A stretch of 46,057 nucleotides of DNA from Citrobacter sp. Its GTDB lineage: Bacteria > Pseudomonadota > Gammaproteobacteria > Enterobacterales > Enterobacteriaceae. The notes below the pieces were generated by a model. The model did not search any database. It worked only from the letters and a program-made list of their open reading frames with translations, and was not told the DNA's origin. Location of the stretch: NCBI GenBank assembly GCA_019415335.1, contig DXKH01000032.1, positions 1-46,057 on the forward strand, written 5' to 3'. Every line of letters begins with the position of its first letter. Position 1 is the first letter of the stretch. Positions 42,780 through 46,057 of this stretch are shown piece after piece. The translations under genes were made by a program, and so were the position numbers.

Positions 42780-45353
42780 ATGCGTCTGGATCGTCTTACT
42801 AATAAATTCCAGCTTGCTCTTGCCGATGCCCAGTCGCTCGCACTGGGGCACGACAACCAATTCATCGAACCTCTTCATTTAATGAGTGCCTTGCTGAATC
42901 AGGAAGGGGGATCGGTACGTCCTTTATTAACCTCTGCCGGCATTAATGCCGGACAGCTACGCACTGCCATCGAGCAGGCGCTGAGTCGTTTACCGCAGGT
43001 GGAAGGTACCGGCGGTGACGTCCAGCCGTCTCAGGATCTGGTACGCGTACTGAATCTTTGCGACAAGCTGGCGCAAAAGCGAGGGGACAACTTTATTTCG
43101 TCAGAACTGTTCGTTCTGGCGGCGCTTGAGTCGCGTGGCACACTGCCCGATTTACTGAAATCGGCTGGCGCAACGACCGCTAATATTACTCAGGCAATTG
43201 AACAAATGCGTGGAGGTGAAAGCGTGAACGACCAGGGGGCTGAAGACCAACGTCAGGCCTTGAAAAAATACACTGTTGATCTGACCGAGCGTGCCGAGCA
43301 AGGCAAACTTGACCCGGTTATCGGCCGTGATGAAGAGATCCGCCGTACTATTCAGGTGCTGCAGCGTCGTACAAAAAACAACCCGGTATTAATCGGTGAG
43401 CCTGGCGTCGGTAAAACGGCAATTGTTGAAGGGCTGGCACAGCGAATCATCAATGGTGAAGTCCCGGAGGGCTTAAAAGGCCGTCGCGTACTGGCGCTGG
43501 ATATGGGCGCGTTAGTGGCGGGGGCAAAATACCGCGGTGAATTTGAAGAGCGCTTAAAAGGTGTACTTAACGATCTCGCTAAACAGGAAGGGAATGTCAT
43601 CCTGTTTATCGACGAACTGCATACCATGGTGGGCGCAGGTAAAGCAGATGGCGCAATGGACGCCGGGAACATGCTGAAACCGGCGCTGGCGCGTGGGGAA
43701 CTGCACTGCGTAGGGGCGACAACGCTCGATGAGTATCGGCAGTACATCGAAAAAGATGCGGCGCTGGAACGTCGTTTCCAGAAAGTGTTCGTGGCTGAGC
43801 CGTCAGTGGAAGATACCATTGCGATACTGCGTGGTCTGAAAGAGCGTTATGAACTGCATCACCATGTGCAGATTACCGACCCGGCGATCGTCGCGGCAGC
43901 CACGCTGTCTCATCGGTATATTGCCGACCGTCAGTTGCCGGATAAAGCCATTGACCTGATCGATGAAGCGGCATCCAGCATCCGTATGCAGATTGACTCC
44001 AAGCCGGAAGAACTGGACAGACTCGATCGCCGCATTATCCAGCTCAAACTGGAACAGCAAGCGCTGATGAAAGAGTCTGATGAGGCGAGCAAAAAACGTC
44101 TCGATATGCTTAACGAAGAACTGGACGATAAAGAGCGTCAGTACTCTGAATTAGAAGAAGAGTGGAAAGCGGAAAAAGCGTCGCTCTCCGGAACACAAAC
44201 GATCAAAGCCGAACTGGAACAGGCGAAGATTGCCATTGAACAGGCGCGTCGTGTTGGCGATCTGGCGCGGATGTCAGAACTGCAGTACGGCAAAATCCCT
44301 GAGCTGGAAAAACAGCTGGAAGCCGCGACACAGTCGGAAGGTAAAACCATGCGTCTGCTGCGTAATAAAGTGACAGATGCAGAAATTGCCGAAGTGCTGG
44401 CTCGCTGGACCGGTATTCCGGTCGCGAGAATGCTGGAAGGCGAGCGTGAAAAACTGTTGCGTATGGAGCAGGAGTTACACAACCGCGTGATCGGGCAGAA
44501 CGAAGCGGTAGAAGCGGTATCGAATGCAATTCGTCGTAGCCGTGCGGGTCTTGCCGATCCAAACCGTCCGATTGGTTCGTTCCTGTTCCTTGGGCCAACC
44601 GGGGTCGGTAAAACAGAACTGTGTAAAGCACTGGCAAACTTTATGTTTGATAGCGATGACGCGATGGTGCGGATCGACATGTCCGAGTTTATGGAGAAAC
44701 ACTCCGTATCGCGTCTGGTGGGGGCGCCTCCGGGATATGTCGGTTATGAAGAGGGCGGTTACCTGACAGAAGCGGTTCGTCGTCGTCCTTATTCCGTTAT
44801 TCTGCTGGACGAAGTTGAGAAAGCGCATCCTGATGTGTTCAACATTCTTCTGCAGGTACTGGATGATGGTCGTCTGACCGATGGACAGGGGAGAACGGTC
44901 GACTTCCGTAATACGGTGGTCATTATGACCTCTAACCTGGGTTCCGATCTGATTCAGGAACGCTTCGGCGATCTCGACTACAGCCATATGAAAGACCTGG
45001 TGTTAGGTGTGGTGAGTCACAACTTCCGCCCGGAATTCATCAACCGTATAGATGAGGTTGTGGTATTCCATCCGTTGGGTGAACAACACATCGCGTCTAT
45101 TGCGCAGATCCAACTGCAGCGTCTGTATAAACGTCTTGAAGAGCGTGGTTATGAAATCCACATCTCCGATGAGGCACTGAAACTGCTGAGCGCGAATGGT
45201 TATGATCCGGTGTATGGGGCTCGTCCGTTGAAACGTGCAATCCAGCAACAGATCGAAAACCCGCTGGCGCAGCAAATTCTGTCTGGTGAGTTAATTCCAG
45301 GCAAAACGATTCGTCTTGAAGTAAACGACGATCGCATTGTCGCAGTACAGTAG
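42780..45353 (+). CDS. clpB: ATP-dependent disaggregase ClpB
   Basis: 857 residues from ATG 42780 behind GGAGGAG (four open codons upstream not used). N domain (1-145), AAA+ 1 with GEPGVGKT near 206-213, coiled-coil middle domain (about 410-525), and AAA+ 2 with GPTGVGKT near 605-612; pore loops KYRG and GYVG present. Works with DnaK to resolubilise aggregates after heat stress. Intact. Confidence 0.99.
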   Translation: MRLDRLTNKFQLALADAQSLALGHDNQFIEPLHLMSALLNQEGGSVRPLLTSAGINAGQLRTAIEQALSRLPQVEGTGGDVQPSQDLVRVLNLCDKLAQKRGDNFISSELFVLAALESRGTLPDLLKSAGATTANITQAIEQMRGGESVNDQGAEDQRQALKKYTVDLTERAEQGKLDPVIGRDEEIRRTIQVLQRRTKNNPVLIGEPGVGKTAIVEGLAQRIINGEVPEGLKGRRVLALDMGALVAGAKYRGEFEERLKGVLNDLAKQEGNVILFIDELHTMVGAGKADGAMDAGNMLKPALARGELHCVGATTLDEYRQYIEKDAALERRFQKVFVAEPSVEDTIAILRGLKERYELHHHVQITDPAIVAAATLSHRYIADRQLPDKAIDLIDEAASSIRMQIDSKPEELDRLDRRIIQLKLEQQALMKESDEASKKRLDMLNEELDDKERQYSELEEEWKAEKASLSGTQTIKAELEQAKIAIEQARRVGDLARMSELQYGKIPELEKQLEAATQSEGKTMRLLRNKVTDAEIAEVLARWTGIPVARMLEGEREKLLRMEQELHNRVIGQNEAVEAVSNAIRRSRAGLADPNRPIGSFLFLGPTGVGKTELCKALANFMFDSDDAMVRIDMSEFMEKHSVSRLVGAPPGYVGYEEGGYLTEAVRRRPYSVILLDEVEKAHPDVFNILLQVLDDGRLTDGQGRTVDFRNTVVIMTSNLGSDLIQERFGDLDYSHMKDLVLGVVSHNFRPEFINRIDEVVVFHPLGEQHIASIAQIQLQRLYKRLEERGYEIHISDEALKLLSANGYDPVYGARPLKRAIQQQIENPLAQQILSGELIPGKTIRLEVNDDRIVAVQ

Positions 45354-45369
45354 TTCCTGATGAAATAAT

Positions 45370-45397
45370 AAATGGGCTCTCTGGAGCCCATTTTTGT
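45370..45397 (+). terminator. clpB terminator
   Basis: AAATGGGCTC-TCTG-GAGCCCATTT with a T-run, 17 bp after the clpB stop. Confidence 0.93.
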
Positions 45398-45478
45398 TTA
45401 AAAACCAGGCTAAAATGACGGTTTATAGGGTGGTTTGCCTGAAAAGTGAGCGGTTGATAAGTTTTTTGTATTTTTGAC

Positions 45479-45506
45479 TTGTCAGCCCGAAATAACTCCC
45501 TATAAT
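45479..45506 (+). promoter_or_regulatory. rrn P1 promoter
   Basis: -35 TTGTCA (45479-45484), 16-bp spacer, -10 TATAAT (45501-45506), followed by a GC-rich discriminator GCGCC. AT-rich UP-like sequence lies upstream (45461-45475). Typical of enterobacterial rRNA P1. Confidence 0.93.
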
Positions 45507-45598
45507 GCGCCTCCACTGACACGGAACAACGGCACGCAAGCCGCCGGGTCAGCGGGGTTCAGCGATGAACGCCCACAGAGAAAAGCAAAAATAAATGC

Positions 45599-45626
45599 TT
45601 GACTCTGAATGAGGAAAACGTAATAT
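45599..45626 (+). promoter_or_regulatory. rrn P2 promoter
   Basis: -35 TTGACT (45599-45604), 16-bp spacer, -10 TAATAT (45621-45626), about 120 bp after P1. Confidence 0.85.
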
Positions 45627-45664
45627 ACGGGACCTCGCGACAGAGCGCTAAAGCGCGTCGCAAC

Positions 45665-45677
45665 TGCTCTTTAACAA
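45665..45677 (+). promoter_or_regulatory. rrn leader boxA antitermination site
   Basis: TGCTCTTTAACAA, the NusB/NusE boxA of rRNA leaders. The leader region 45627-45808 also carries the upstream half of the 16S processing stem. Confidence 0.9.
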
Positions 45678-45808
45678 TTTATCAGACAATCTGTGTGGGC
45701 ACTCAGAGTGACTGGATTCTTAACGTCGCAAGACGAAAAATGAATACCAAGTCTCAAAGAGTGAACACGTAATTCATTACGAAGTTTAATTCTATGAGCA
45801 TCAAACTT

Positions 45809-46057
45809 AAATTGAAGAGTTTGATCATGGCTCAGATTGAACGCTGGCGGCAGGCCTAACACATGCAAGTCGAACGGTAACAGGAAGCAGCTTGCTGCTT
45901 CGCTGACGAGTGGCGGACGGGTGAGTAATGTCTGGGAAACTGCCCGATGGAGGGGGATAACTACTGGAAACGGTAGCTAATACCGCATAATGTCGCAAGA
46001 CCAAAGAGGGGGACCTTCGGGCCTCTTGCCATCGGATGTGCCCAGATGGGATTAGCT
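45809..46057 (+). rRNA. rrs: 16S ribosomal RNA, 5' part
   Basis: Mature 5' end AAATTGAAGAGTTTGATCATGG at 45809; the window ends after 249 bases. The V1/V2 region (AGGAAGCAGCTTGCTGCTTCGCTGACG, CCCGATGG, GCATAATGTCGCAAGACC) is of the Citrobacter/Salmonella kind. Position after clpB is that of rrnG in E. coli. Confidence 0.98.

Overview
The window is chromosomal DNA of an enterobacterium. Gene content, order and protein sequences match the E. coli/Salmonella/Citrobacter group. The first 250 bases of the 16S rRNA gene and the leader peptide MKLTPFFFAFFFTFP fit Citrobacter best, but the genus is an inference from memory, not a search.

Layout. (1) 1-8903, host: end of rplS; a DUF2946/PepSY membrane pair; the c-di-GMP module yfiB-dgcN-yfiR on the minus strand; yfiL; aroF-tyrA on the plus strand behind TyrR boxes; a REP/BIME element; then pheA with its leader pheL, attenuator and promoter on the minus strand. 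(2) 8907-39439, a complete-looking prophage of about 30.5 kb inserted exactly between the pheL promoter and raiA. (3) 39440-46057, host: raiA, bamD, rluD, pgeF, clpB with a heat-shock promoter, and the start of an rrn operon (P1, P2, boxA, 5' end of 16S).

The prophage is a P2-superfamily myovirus whose tail is of the HP1/K139 type (DUF2586 sheath, DUF2597 tube, DUF2590 baseplate, combined hub/spike). From attL it carries int, a C-type repressor, a divergent cox-like gene, small early genes, a DEDDh exonuclease and a TOPRIM primase-helicase instead of a P2 A or HP1 Rep initiator. An OLD-family nuclease follows on the opposite strand, then an Ogr/Delta activator coupled to portal and terminase (minus), and one 17-kb late operon (scaffold, capsid, small terminase, head completion, tail, lysis, baseplate, fibre, hub). 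The right end holds accessory genes: an acetyltransferase, two tiny ORFs, a gene-free block of iteron-like repeats that I propose as the replication origin, and a two-gene zinc-ribbon/coiled-coil membrane operon next to attR. No structural or replication gene is visibly broken, so the prophage may be inducible.

Main points for follow-up: the attachment core is the raiA terminator hairpin and ends 3 bp from the pheL -35 box; phased 10-bp CCTA repeats occur both beside attL and in the repressor/cox switch; about a dozen CCRTCACAA repeats with AT-rich blocks lie inside a perfect 20-bp inverted repeat; an A AAA AAC slippery site lies directly before the stop of the tail chaperone; the scaffold gene has a possible nested start; and there are several uncharacterised cargo genes.
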